From positions 63,399,118-63,463,117 of the forward strand of contig CM049317.1 of NCBI GenBank assembly GCA_026874595.1: DNA of 64,000 nt. Direction: 5' to 3'. The stretch comes from Sipunculus nudus. Taxonomy: Eukaryota; Annelida; Sipuncula; Golfingiida; Sipunculidae. This document shows, in pieces, positions 47,869 to 60,580 of the stretch; within the stretch, counting starts at the first letter, position 1; each line of letters begins with the position of its first letter. The notes beneath the pieces are model-generated. The model made no database searches and was not told the origin of the DNA. It saw nothing but the letters and a program-made list of their open reading frames with translations. Made by a program: the position numbers and the translations under genes.

Positions 47869-48278
47869 CTGATCAAAGAAATTATAAGAAGGATGTGCCA
47901 AATCATTTTATGCTATCTCTCAATAAAGCAGTAATATTATATTCATTTACTAATTAGGTAATTAAGTACAGAGACATGCATCAAAAGTTATTTAGCGCAA
48001 CAATTATCTCGAATATTACAATGAATTAATGAATACTTGGAACAGTATGAATACTTTGACGAATAAATTGGATAAAACTGCCAATTCGCATCGGGTACAT
48101 TATAAAATATACCTTTTTTCCACGTAATGGCACTATCAGTTACTGATCTGTCCATATACAATAAACATTGATTCTTTTAAATATGTATATCTACCAAAAC
48201 TAGCCTACTCAGTAAGTTATAGAAGTATATACAATAAATTGCAGATTTATAAAAAAAAAAACAAACAAGAAAACCTAC

Positions 48279-48345
48279 GTTCCCAGGAGTGTACCAGGCA
48301 TATTAACATCACAAACGATAAGATTCCAATTCGAAATATCCACAT
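48279..48345 (-). CDS. Receptor exon 1, signal peptide
   Basis: ATG at 48343-48345 opens a hydrophobic stretch (IFRIGILSFVMLICLVHS) and ends WE plus one base before the donor GTAGGT, i.e. phase 1, as the next exon needs. Recognised by position, phase and signal-peptide character. Confidence 0.6.
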
Positions 48346-49807
48346 TTTTCAAATTCTTAATTCAGTCCAAATGATGTATAAACACACCAGCTTATGTAGA
48401 AGGCTATAAGTGCATGGAAAGTGCTCTCTCTGGCAGGCTACCCATATCCTCATCCCATGAACTAGCATGTGACGATGACACGATAGTAAAAAAAAGATCA
48501 TAAATGGCGGATATAACTGGTCGGTATAATAATTAGGGTCATGTCAATTGTAGCAAATTGATAAGCTTGGTATATTTTATATATTATGTGGTTATCACTG
48601 TAACGGAGTTATTTGATTAAATGTTCACCTATTGGAGCCTGGCGGGTAATTTAGACAGATAACTTAATGTGTGCCGTCCAGGGTCGTTAGGGATGCAGGA
48701 AATGTGCGTACTCTGTGCGTGCATTTAATAAGTTTAAGCACTATCGTTATACATCAAATGTAGCAACTGGTGCTTTACAGAATTTCTCATATGATATCAG
48801 TTTGTGGATCAAGCAGTAAATTCCTCGTGTAAAGCGATAAGACCAAAAGCACAGTTTTTTTTACCCCGGACATACAGAAATGTTTTTTTTTTTGTAGTTT
48901 GCATGTGTGACAATACCAGACCTGGTATTCCTGTAATTTTTACAGTTCATAGTTCACTAGGCAATTCCCTTACCTTTAAAAGCAGAACTCATGCGGAGAT
49001 GACAACGAATTTATGTATTTGTCACAGACTTTCTTTTTTACATGCCTTACCTTGAATACATGGAATACATATATATTAAATATGGTAATTCAATCACCAG
49101 CTGACACTTTAAGAAATCTACTGTTACATTTAAGCTTGACTCTTAAATTTCTTTTGAGATATATGGTTTTCAATTTTACAGTAAAATGGGAAAAATCTTC
49201 ATACAAGACACCTAGTCATGGTAACTACTATACCTGTATGATTTGATCGTGTCAAATGTACATTATACTGCCTGATCAAATATATACTTTTATATTATCA
49301 TAAATACACATTTATTAAAGAGCACCATTATCTGTTCTTAGTTACCGGGGTCATGAAACAACTCTAACCCGGGGAGGTGTGTTACAAGATATAATACTAA
49401 TGATAGAATATATTGACAAAAATGATTTACTTCCATTATCATTGATAATTTTTTTTTACATTGGTAACATTAAAGAAACTTCCGATTTTTCTGTGAATAT
49501 GTGTAAATCTTAACCACATAGAAATCCACTGAAACAACAGCAATTCTACCTCAGCATAGCCTATTGTACTTCAGGGTCACGCGAGATAGCGCGACATCTC
49601 GGACGAATCAATGCGCCGAAAGATTAAGCCCGAGTAAGTCACACACTCTCAGTGCTCCGTTGCTTCAACACGTTTTTACAGACCTACTGGACTAATTAAT
49701 CATACATTTTCGGATATAACACTTGGATTTTTATACTAAAGGACTGTAGCGTCAAATACGTAGGGAATAAAGCGGCCCGCACTTACACTCCCGAGAAAGT
49801 CCAGCTA
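48346..49807. other. Region upstream of the receptor gene, no gene seen
   Basis: It should contain the receptor promoter (minus strand), but no TATA box at a convincing distance was found. The part beyond about 49.5 kb may already belong to the DIRS element's 5' end. Confidence 0.45.
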
Positions 49808-50063
49808 TGTCTAATACGCGACCTCGGGTGCGTGGGAGCAGAGACAAAGCAGGTTTGCCAAAAGAAAAACAGACCGCTGAAGATCTGCTTGGTAGCTGAT
49901 CGACCAAATGAACAACGGAGACCTCAGAGAAGGCTCCGGAAAAAATGTCGCTGAAACAGAGGAGCAAAGCTCGAACAGTTGAGCAGGTAAACAGGCCAAA
50001 GCTGGCCAAACTGAAAAGGTCAACCAAGATGGCGACCACGATGTCACACTTGCCCCAGTTTCA

Positions 50064-51227
50064 ATGGGGGAAACAACTGACAATTTGCCGCAGTGGGCCC
50101 TACATATGCAACAGCTGCCCTTGAAACAAAAACAATCGCTTATCGCCATGTCTCCATCAAGAGCCAGCCTTAAAGACTTCATGCGAAAAAGAAAGAAACG
50201 AAAAATTCAATCGAACGATGATAGTGATCATGATACAGATACAGAGAGCGAGGGTGCCCCTGAAGGCGTGATGTCACAAGATGGCGGCAACCAAGATGGC
50301 GTTGTAAACAAAGATGGCGGCGTCAACAAAGCTGTTGCAGAACCCAGCTCAACCGTTAAAGTGAGTGATAATATAAGGTCAGAACCCGAAGACGGGGAGG
50401 TTAATGATCAGCTAATGCAGGATTTAGAAACTGACTATTTACAAACTGTGACATTGGGAGAGGAAATAACACCAAAACTGGCCGAACTGGTAAATGTGAT
50501 TGTTCACAAGGCTTGCACTGACGAAAATAATGAGGGAGTAAAAAAAGTATGCTCGACCGGCTAATTGGGACACGAAAGTCAATCAAGAAGTATGGAACAA
50601 ATTTCCCAGAAACGTTAAATCAGCAGACCTTCATGTGCAGAAAGAACAGCACAGTGTGATGCTGGCTATGAGGCTTGTGGTAAAGGAACGGACAAATTAC
50701 TAGTAGCAAACACCACTTGATGCCCTCTTACCACTGACGAGGTGGCAACTTGTGTAAAGAACCTCATGGACGCCACGACACTGCTTGCTTGTGCACATAA
50801 AGGACTAAACCAAGTCAGAAGGGAACAGATCAGACTGTCCCATAGGGACAAATTTAAAACAATTTGTAACGCAAAATTGTACGAAGAGAGTGGTGAGTAC
50901 TTATTCGGTGCAGACATTAACAGCACTGTCAAACAAGTCGAAGACTATTACAAGTTCACCCAAAGTCTGATGGAATCTGGCTACGCCAGTGCAAGCCCCC
51001 GAAAGTACACAGCGGCGAAATCCTTAAATACCAAGGCTGCGTCCACACACAGTAGTTCCCAGAATTACAACAGCTCATACCGCCCTTCAAAGAGCCATTT
51101 TTTTTACAGTGAGGCGGGGGTCGGGGGAAGCAGTCATACCGGGGCCAGACATACTGGAGGCCATAAACTGCACATACAAGAAGGTAAGAACTGTAAGTTC
51201 TGCTTCACTTATAGCAGACCTGATTGA
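50064..51227 (+). pseudogene. DIRS gag-like region
   Basis: Basic stretch (MRKRKKRKIQ), acidic middle, then VNQEVWNKFP, and after a frameshift a helical region (MDATTLLACAHKGLNQVRREQIRL, cited in part: NQVRREQIRLS) with KLYEESGEYLFG. It matches the gag layout of DIRS elements. Broken near 50560 and 50700. Confidence 0.55.
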
Positions 51228-51294
51228 TTCTAAAACACTCATTGCTTAGGCTAATTCATGTAAGGCAGGCAGTATAGCACAGTGTTATTCGGAT

Positions 51295-52130
51295 TTGACT
51301 GTTATTACATCAGCCATCTGGATACTTAGTGCTGTACAGGTGTATAAGCTTGAGTTTGACAGTAAACCGAAACAACTATTTGTGCCACAAGTGATTAAAT
51401 TTACTGAAACAGAGGAGACCTTCGTACAGCTTCAACTTAACAAGCTATTGCATAAACAAGTTATAAAACCCTGCAAACATAAGAAAGGAGAGTATATCTC
51501 CAACATTTTTTCCAGGAAGAAAAAGGACGGCTCTCATAGGCTGATTCTCAATCTTTCTAGCCTTAACAAATTTATAACCTATAAACACTTTAAAATGGAA
51601 TCATAGAAGACCATATTGAGCCTAGTTCAACCTTTTTGCTACATGGCTTCTATTGACTTAAAGGATGCGTATTACTCAGTGCCAGTTTGTGAAACTGACC
51701 AAGAGCTGTTAAAATTCAAATTTAAGGATGCACTTTACAAGTTTACTGCCTTACCAAACGGATTAGCCTGTGCACCGCGAGTGTTTACAAAACTGATGAA
51801 ACCAGTGTATGCTTCTCTCAGGAAATTAGGGTTCATCAGTGCTGGGTATATTGATGACAGCTTCCTTATCGGAGAAACAAAAGATGAATGTGCTAGTAAT
51901 ATTGTTGCCATGTGTAATCTGGTTATGAAACTTGGATTTATTGTGCACTCTGAGGTCTGTCTTCATTTCATCGCAGCAACTCGCCATACTAGGGTTCATA
52001 GCGAATTCAGTTTCTATTTGCATCTCATTAACAAAAGAAAAATGTGATAATATCACAACCACTTGCAAGAAATTATTAATAATAATAAGACCTCAATCCA
52101 AAAAAAAATGGCAGAAGTACTTGGTGTGAT
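51295..52130 (+). pseudogene. DIRS reverse transcriptase
   Basis: Fingers with KKDGSHRLILNLSSLNKFI, palm with DLKDAYYSVPV, LPNGLACAPRVFTK and GYIDDSFLIG. A TAG at 51604-51606 interrupts the fingers in an unchanged frame; a frameshift follows near 51958, after which SQQLAILGF continues in another frame. Confidence 0.75.
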
Positions 52131-52293
52131 GGTGGCATACAGTGAACGGGTAAAGTATGGCAGAATACTCTATAGGCAAATTCAATGGCAGAAAGCACAG
52201 GACTTGAAGTTAAGTGAAGAGGACTATTCAGGCCCTTCTGTCCTAACAGACAGGGTAAGAAATAACATTTCGTGGTGAAGTGATCCTGCCCAT

Positions 52294-53235
52294 TTGAAAC
52301 CTGGGTGTTTTAGAATAGGTAAACCAGACATGATCATACAAACAGATGCATCAAAACAAGGCTTGGGGACAGTGTGTGGAACAAAAAAGACAGGGTCAAT
52401 CTGGAACAGTGAATTAGCAGAGAAACACATAAACATATTTGAACTATCGGCTGGGTTTTTTGCCTTAAAATATTTTTGTGATACAATGTCGCATGTTCAC
52501 ATTAGACTAGAAATGGACAATACTACCTCAGTAGCCTACATAAATAATGTGGGGGGGGGGGGCAGGTACAAAGAACTTACTGATGTAGCCACCAACATAT
52601 GGACCTGGGCTGAAACACATGACATCTGGGTCAGTGCTGCCCACTTACCAGGGGTTAAGAATGTGGAAGCTGATAAACAGTCCAGAGCCCTACATGACAA
52701 TACGGAATGGATGCTTGATAGATCATGTTTGTTTCACTTGTCAGCTTATGGGGATTACCATCAGTTGATATGTTTGATTCAACAGTGAATCATCAGCGTG
52801 ACACTTATGTTTCATGGAAAACAGACAAATGTGCACTAGCTATTGATGCCTTAACTATTTCATGGGACGTTCCACTAATATATGCATTTCCCTCATTTAG
52901 CCTACTCATTCAAGTGATAGAGAAGACTATCACAGACAAAGCATGGGTCATCCTGATCGCCCCGGTATGGATAACACGGCCCTGGATTGCCCAACTGACC
53001 AGGCTACTAGTCGCATGCCCGATTATGTTACCTCCAGCACACACAAGCCTGAAACTACCATACGACGACAATGCGGTGCAACCACTTGGGTCGATGAAAC
53101 CAGGGGCTTGGCGCCTGTCCGGGAATGTCTCCAAAGCCAAGGAATTCCAGAAAAGACTTCGGAAATCATTTTGCACCCTTTGGCTGAAAGGAACACAAAA
53201 ACAATATGACTCTTGCATTAGTAAATATAGCAGGA
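52294..53235 (+). pseudogene. DIRS RNase H and start of tyrosine recombinase
   Basis: RNase H motifs are QTDASKQGLG, ELSAGFFALK, MDNTTSVAYINN and HLPGVKNVEADKQSR. A poly-G run at 52551-52562 lies inside. Then come DMFDSTVNHQ and WDVPLIYAFPSF, and the text ends near the first helix of the recombinase. Confidence 0.7.
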
Positions 53236-53749
53236 AAAAAAGTCGGGATAAAGTCGCTTGATAATATCTTTCAGTGTATTTGTGTTATAATAATACTCTG
53301 CGACCTTTCATAAGAAAGATTATAGTGAAGGGAACTGTCTTAATGATGTTTAATGTGTTTAAAGTAAACGGTGATATTCATTAGGTTTATTTAAGGTTTT
53401 AAGTATTTCAACATTTTAATGTGGCTAGTTCATATTAGTTTGCTATTTTACATTTATTAAGTATTACTACGTAAGGTGCCTACACTGTGTCACATTTATT
53501 AAGTATTACTAAAAGGTACATACATGGTGTCACACATCTTAATAATGACCGAGCTTTACTCGGTCATAATTGAACTCGCATCAATAAATGTATAAACATT
53601 AATGTAATAAATCCTACAAAGTATTAATGTATTAATGACCCTGGTCCATTGATCTAAAGCGACATTTTGTGTATATTACACAATTTCGTCATTTCTAGCC
53701 ACGTGATTAATGTTCATCCATCCCATAGCGACGACACATTCCCCCACAG

Positions 53750-53954
53750 ATCGAGGCGAGATTAGAACAAACAATAAACCAGGACACCGTGGTTACTGAG
53801 AAAATCACAGACCTCTCGGTCATCAGTAATGTGATGCGCAAAGCCCTCGGTCAGTACGCCCTCTACAAGGAAGAGCCGTTACTTAAGGGCGCTCAAATTC
53901 TGAAAGGTGAGCTCTTTGAAATTACTAACACACACCTACCTACAAACACTGACG

Positions 53955-54015
<61 letters not shown>

Positions 54016-57000
54016 GCTATTTGGGTCGCTGGTTCGCTGCGTCCGTGACCCTCGAAATTCTTTTTGGACGCTACGTTTTCGGTGTTTGAACGTCCAATCA
54101 TAAAGCGTTTGTGACGGTCACTGGTTATTGCAGACTACATCAAATAAAAAAAAAGTCAGAACTACACAGACAACTGACTCTTTCATATAATCGAACCAGA
54201 TAATCATATTATGACACGATATATAATCTTATAATAAAAATTAAATGACAAATTTAAAAAAAAAGTTTAAATGTTCAATGACCCAGGGGCGTGTTTGGGG
54301 GGGGGGGGGGGGGGGGAGCAACAGGCGCCCCCCTAAGATCCTTTCAATGATTTTTTAGGAGGCACCCAATTTCGTAAATTTTCAGGGCGTGCCTAAACCT
54401 TTTGCAACATTAGCTCACAAAGTTGTATTTGTAAGGCCGAGGACATAGTTTAAACTGATTCAATTTCGTAACAGGATAGGATGACACCCTCTAGAAGCCA
54501 TGATGGACCAAACAAAACTCTCATTAGAAGCTGGTGCTAATGCATAAGTCACGGAGCACGACAGTCCTGGGGGTAAGCCATTTAATACCGGTTCTGTGAT
54601 TGTTTCAGGTATATGGTAACGTAAGTGTGTGGTGCGTTTTTTTCTAATTTAAAGCCGGCCCTATGAGCGGTGAAGTAAGCAGGTACACCGTAACGGGGGG
54701 GGGGGGGGGGGGGCTGACGGGCCTAGGGGTGCCCGATCGACCAGAAATTTCCTATAGAGTAGAAAAATATGTGATAAAATGTAGAAGTCTCATTTAGTTT
54801 TTATTTAACTTATATAAATTTTACTTAAGAGGCCAAGCGAGGGTCCGATAAAGGGCGAGAAAAATGTGCATCCCGTTTGTCATTTGAGTTTTTAATCAAT
54901 GTAGAGGGGTCTAAATTAAGGAACCCGTACCGGCCAGGAATTTCCTGGGTTCAATGAAATATTTGAAAATGTAGAAATCTCACTTAATTTTATTATAGCC
55001 AAGGAATCTTTTATGATGCACAGAAAAAGCTCGAAAATGATGAAGGCACATGTTTTACGAAATGCATATACACGTAATTAGTTATTAATAGTGATTGACC
55101 AAAGGGGCCCAGGCCCGTCAGGAGTTTCCTATGTGAAGAACACCAAAACATACTTGAAAATTAGAAAATCTCTTTGTCTTTTATGTTCAAAGGAGCCTGG
55201 CCATTAATGCTTGTTAATGCGGAACTTTGTTTTTCTCTTTGGTGTTAGCTTATATATATAGTTTTAATCGGAAGTGATCTGAAGGGACTCGAAGGGTATA
55301 AGAACAAATTTAAGTCTCTCATATGTCTGGAATAGCATTAGCTAGTTTCTATAGGTTTTAACCCGTCGGGTCCAAAGGGCCTGGATGAGCCAGGTTCTTA
55401 AGGCCCATTAGAATGCATGGAAATGTAGAAATTCCTGAGCATTGGTGACAATAGTTATAACAGAATTGTAAATATTATATTTAGTACTTCAGATCCGTAC
55501 ATGGAAGAAATTAACCAAAATTAACATTTATTTGCATTCTTTTTACATGGTCCGGAGGGCAATGAAAATCGTACCCTTTAATTCGGGAAGTATATGCCTT
55601 TTGTTTTCATTTTACTCAGTTTTAAAATCAGGTAAAATGTAGGCGATTTGCTTTTGTTCCATGTGCGTTTGTTGTGTGATGGGATATCATCCAGATCCCA
55701 GACTTTGACCTGATTTGATTTGCTAGTACACATGTGACATCATGGACTGAATTTTATCAACAACTCAGATCTAGTAATGCATGTTGTTTTAATTCTCTGC
55801 TGAAAATTTGGGACTGACAGAGGCAGAAATACTGTGCTTTTACTGAGATCTAGAATTTTTAGTCACAGGGGATTTCCAAATGTGTGACGTCACTGCCGAG
55901 TTAACAGGGCTCATAGATGTGCAAATACTTTTCGCACAAATCACGAAGGAATTAGTGGTAAAATAGATAGAAAAAAAATGTTTTTTTTTTCCTCCAGGAA
56001 TTGAGCTCATCTTATGTAAAATCTATATTAATATTTTTTTCATAGGCAATTATTTTATATGATAATGTAATGTGATTTTGAATACGTTTGCTTGACCTGA
56101 AGTTAATAATCATTATAATAATATTTAATAATTATTATTCAATTTAAAAATTAAATGATTAATAATTATTCAAGGAACCAAATGTATTTATTAACTCACG
56201 TTTAATATAAAGCGATTCAGTGGAGAGACCCCTTGCATTATTTGTTATTATAATTTATCAGGGTGCTTTTCTTTGAGAGTGTAATGTGTGTGTTGGGGGG
56301 GGGGGGGTCTGGCTTTCATTTTGTTTATAAATCCCGGGCTCCCTATATATGCATGCTATATATATGTTGTCGATTATCAACTTATCAGGAACCCATATAG
56401 CTTCCTATTGTTGTGAAAGACCAGGAATGGTTGCAGAATCACAGAAATCATCGATAAAGCTTCCACTGCTGATCTAACACCTGACAAAGTATGTAACAAT
56501 ATGACGCAAATGGCGCATATGACGCACTTGGCTGCGGCGGCACGTATTATTATGTCCCCTCAGACTTTAATGCGATCCTGTCCCCCCCCCCCCCCCTGCT
56601 AAAATCCTGCGCACGCCGTTGTGACCTACAACATTTGACACAAATTCCCTCCCTGTGAGACGTCTGAAACTGCCATGCGACTCTCCAAAATATTAGCCGG
56701 AGATTCCAGAGGTATATAGAACATTCTATTCATATTTTTTTGGTGAACCATTTAAGAATAAAGATGTGTCTGACTCAATAAAATGCTTTGTGATTAAATC
56801 TATGACTTTGACTTACTGATTTATATGTTAATGATAAAAAAAAGTGTTAATACAAAATATCGCTATGATAGGTATACAATAATAACAGCAGTGTCAGAGG
56901 CAAGCCAGAATCACATTAATTTAAATTTGATCTGTTATTTATTCAAACGGTATAACTAATCTTCATTTTATCTTGTTTTCAGGATCACTGGATGTAGGTG

Positions 57001-57248
57001 CAGGTAAAGGAAAGCGCTCTGACATACCAAAGTTCACGCATGTGACACCATGCCCAAATCATCAAGACCCAGTGATACGCTACGCCAAGACCATCCCGTT
57101 GTGTAACCGGCTGGTGTTCTGCTCGAGTCCAACCGGTGGCAGAACCTGTCGAGAACAACACTACCATGGCGCGGCCTTCTTTAGGTGTGGGTGCTGTCCG
57201 CATGAATGGCTGCCGAAAAACTGCCGTTATGGCTGCAAGAAAATGTAA
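53750..57248 (+). CDS. BRICHOS gene copy C, exons 4-5 only
   Basis: Exon 4 at 53750-53906 and exon 5 at 56983-57248 have the same lengths, phases and splice sites as copy A and stay open to the TAA. The KGKR site and all nine cargo cysteines are kept; the cargo differs at six of 76 positions (for example Trp28 to Leu, Ser54 to Phe). Exons 1-3 are absent, replaced at about 53235 by the truncated DIRS element. It has no start of its own. It could be a relic, or serve as an alternative 3' end for copy A transcripts. Intact splice sites and frame argue for a recent loss or some remaining use. Confidence 0.65.
53950..54011. repeat. (CA)n(TA)n microsatellite
   Basis: Compound run just after BRICHOS exon 4C; copy A has TA-rich repeat at the same intron position. 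Confidence 0.9.
54012..56982. other. BRICHOS copy C intron
   Basis: No exon seen. It contains poly-G at 54297-54316, 54695-54713 and 56296-56307 and poly-C at 56581-56596. Much of it parallels 19100-21360, with an additional block at about 54130-54870 not evident in A. Confidence 0.55.
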
Positions 57249-58078
57249 ATTGGAAGAAATCCACGGGACGGTGAGAATTTTTCACTTTGGTTTATGTTGC
57301 CGACTATCTTCATACCTGACCCGTCCCAAGACGGGTCTGAACCAATGGCTGGTGTAGACCCAGTTACTAATCCCCAAAATCTGGGACTCGGGTTTCAAAT
57401 TGGCGCAGATCCTTCTACTGGCCTCTGTCGACTCTTATTAATATTATTTTTTATCAATATATAATATATTATGCATAATATCAACAATTAAAACAGACAA
57501 GGATTCAAACAGGAAGACGGAAATCAATGTACACGATATAACAGAATTTACGATTTAAACGTTTCACCCATATAACTGCTTTCTATGCGTAAACAAAATC
57601 TTACCATTTAAACATGAATGTTAACAAAGAAAGATACAAATTAAAAAAAAATTCTTTTTAATTTTGCTCGTGAATTATTTTTTTTTTGCTGTCATTCAAA
57701 TCCAAAAGAATTCATCTTGAAGTAAAAAAAAAATCGTATTACATCGGACGTCCTGTCTATATGAAACCACCAAGACCGTTTAAGATTCACAACAAGTACA
57801 GTGGGACCCGTTTAATTTAATATCGTATGTGTCAACTGATGATATTCAAATAAGCGAGCTCTTCAGATATTTAGTACTTTTAGTATTTACACATTATCAC
57901 ATTTACTCATTATCTACATTAGGTAATACAGGAGGACAATTTCTGTGCTGAGTAAGTTTATAGGTCCAAGTTGGACTGTGCTTTGGTGCTTCACTTCTTG
58001 CAATACAATTTGTTATGAACATTTGTGTTACTTTATTTATGTGAGCGGCGTGAGTTATGACTTTACGGGGAGAGAGGG

Positions 58079-58132
<54 letters not shown>

Positions 58133-58298
58133 GTTTCTATGTGATTGCCTGTTCCTATGTTGTAAATATGAGTGTATTTATAGTTGGGCGACACCACATA
58201 TCTTCGAAATTAAAGGGGTTTCAGATATTACATGTAGAGGGAACCTAAATTCAAACACCAGCCAAGAACAACCACTCTCAGGGGAATGTATATGTATG

Positions 58299-58339
<41 letters not shown>

Positions 58340-60213
58340 CAGACAGAATACAAGTTGTAATTTCGAACTCCGAAGCCGTAGACGGCACCTTAGGGTATTC
58401 CCTCGAAGCCGTCATTTGTTTTTTGTAAAGCTCCCCAGCAAAAAAAAAAAAAACTCTCGCTCCCATGTGTATAAATATAAAATGATTAATATATTATTAC
58501 ACTACATGAACTTAAACCTATAGCCCTACCGCTACAATAGGCGGATGTATAAGTAGAAACACACGAAGTGTTTCTGGACCGCATAAGTAGACACTCAACT
58601 TAATTATGCTTGGTATGGTGGGGGGGGGGGGGGGTTGGCAAAATGAATGACTGAAAATACAGGAATTAAACCAGGTTTCTGACTAATATTAAAGCGTTAG
58701 GATTTGCTACATAGGCGTGTAGGTTGTTACACACCGGAATGTTGGTTATTAATATTAACCTTTTATTGTTTGTGTGACCACAGTCTAATTCTGATTATTA
58801 GTATATTTCAATTTCAATATTCAAGTATTATTCTCTGAATAGATGGGGGATCGCTGATTTTATACATTGACCACCCCCCCCCCCCCTGTATTGACGCCTC
58901 TGCATACACGTACACCTACAATTACAGGACTGATTCTCGATGCCCTGAGATAAGATAAACCTATCTGCTCTGCAGTGCGCATGTAATATGTGGGTCAACG
59001 TGAAGGTTTTACGCCCATCAATTCGCCTATATTAACCAGGATATGTCGTAACGGATGTCAGGAGCGGATTCAGAGACTGGCTGAATTCGGGGGGGGGGGG
59101 GGGATTTGGGGGTACTTCCTCCTTTTCGACATAATAAATATTTAAAATAGAATAATACCCGTTTATTGCTGAAAACTCCTTTCGTTTACAAACAGCAGCC
59201 TCTACCACAGGCTCACCCAAGTGAAGCGCCACCCGGTGTCTGTGTAAGATATTTCACAAACACGGGAGACATTGGAATAGATTGACTGGTTTAAAAGCAC
59301 ACATATATTGTGCATACTAACCAAGCATATCACCTTCAGGAAGTACCGTTATGCAAGACAGAGAAAATTAATAGTTTGCATGGACTACGTTTCTTTTTTT
59401 TCTTTTTTTTTTTGCAGTCCTAAATTCAGTTAAATTTTATTTTACTTGACAAATGTTGTATTGATATTTGATCAACTAGTGTTCCATCCAAGTGTCAATC
59501 GAATGATTGAAAATGGCGCAAGGGTAGATCAGGTCTTTAAATTGCCATACACGTTGTCAGCTTTAATAGTTGGTGGCAAAGTAGTCCAGAACTCGACGCT
59601 GATGGGCCTCACATCCCCCCCCCCCCCCATCCCCCCATCCCCACCCCCTCCCGAACGCCCCGTCTGCCCGGGGAGGGGGATTTGTGAGATCATTTTCTTG
59701 ATTAGAGCCAAAGATGTCAGCCAGCTTTAACATGTGAAGTATCCCTAAGTTATTTTGGGTGTACCGACCGCAAGCCGGCTGGGATCCCGGACACATCATG
59801 TAAGTTATTGTGACCCGGCTTTGTTAAGCTGATCACACTGGGCTGACTCACAATTGTACGACTGCTTGTTAGGGATTGTGGGTAAATAGACCCTTTACTC
59901 ACAATGCAGTGGGTGTTCTAAAGAAACCAGCAACGTAAGTTCTCGGTGCATGCAAAGCCTTGATCAATTATATAAACTGTGCTTTATTGTTCAGTGCATC
60001 AGATTAAATTTTCTTGGCCACAGACAAGAGAAGCCATTTTCTCCGTTTATTATTTCCGAAAGATGAAGAAAAAACTGAACCAAACGGGTTATATGCATAT
60101 TACATAATGTCTTGAAAATTCGTTTATGTCTAAATTCATGTGCGAATAATTGATTTTATATACATCAATATACATACTCAATAGATGAATTGATTTCATT
60201 CAAAGTCAGACAG
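57249..60213. other. Intergenic region of unit C
   Basis: Counterpart of 21627-26077. GA runs at 58079-58130 and 58301-58338, poly-G at 58620-58634 and 59089-59103, poly-C near 59616-59629. No gene. The alternative last exon of A and B is present only as a broken remnant at about 59940-60060. Confidence 0.55.
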
Positions 60214-60580
60214 TCAGGAGGACGTGTACACAGGGTTGTTCTCTACAAACATCGTTTCTTTCGTCACGTGCTCGAATTCCCTCGGGAGCCTCCCATGGTT
60301 CAGACCCACAGTCTGCTTCTGTTTGATGTAAACTGACACGTCAGAGCCGTGACGTGTTTCCGGGTAGGGTTCACACCCTTGCTCTGGCACCGTTTCTTTA
60401 ATTGGTAACTTAGAGATCGAAGAACTTGAGTCTGCTGGAGTCCTGGAAAGGGACCTCGCATTCCCATGCCCATAACGTACCGTGTCAGTGGGAGCATAGA
60501 AAATTTCAGAGTAAATCTGTGACAGACCACGGGCACTCCTTCGGATCGTAGCCAAAAGTCCTTTACCATTTACGCCGGCT
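60214..60580 (-). CDS. Receptor C exon, cytoplasmic tail
   Basis: Acceptor ATTACAG, 367 bases, open; ends ENNPVYTSS where A and B end SY. Confidence 0.75.

Larger units (their letters stand above)
41535..48345 (-). pseudogene. Two-CTLD membrane receptor, copy B (complete exon set, three lesions)
   Basis: Exons on the minus strand: 48279-48345 (signal peptide), 47668-47868 (CTLD1 first half), 45808-45926 (CTLD1 second half), 44799-45047 and 44383-44546 (CTLD2), 42978-43116 (transmembrane) and 41535-41901 (tail). This is the only copy with the 5' exons. Three defects are visible against copies A and C: a 4-base deletion in the 45808-45926 exon (119 instead of 123 bases), a changed acceptor before 45047 (AT where A has AG), and a 1-base deletion in 44383-44546 (164 instead of 165). 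Transmembrane and tail exons remain open. Either the gene is dead, or its 5' exons are spliced to exons of copy A. Assembly error is a further option. Confidence 0.75.
49808..53235 (+). mobile_element. DIRS-type retroelement, truncated and decayed
   Basis: Order of domains: gag-like (49808-51227), reverse transcriptase (51295-52130), RNase H (52294-52700) and the segment leading into a tyrosine recombinase (52725-53235). The RT shows ASIDLKDAYYSVPV and a YIDD box, a style typical of DIRS elements; RNase H shows QTDASKQGLGT and LEMDNTTSVAYINN. The element stops at KQYDSCISKY, the usual start of the recombinase, where the BRICHOS-intron homology of unit C begins. There are in-frame stops (TGA near 49896, TAG at 51604) and frameshifts (near 50050, 50560, 51958). 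Terminal repeats were not found. Confidence 0.75.
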
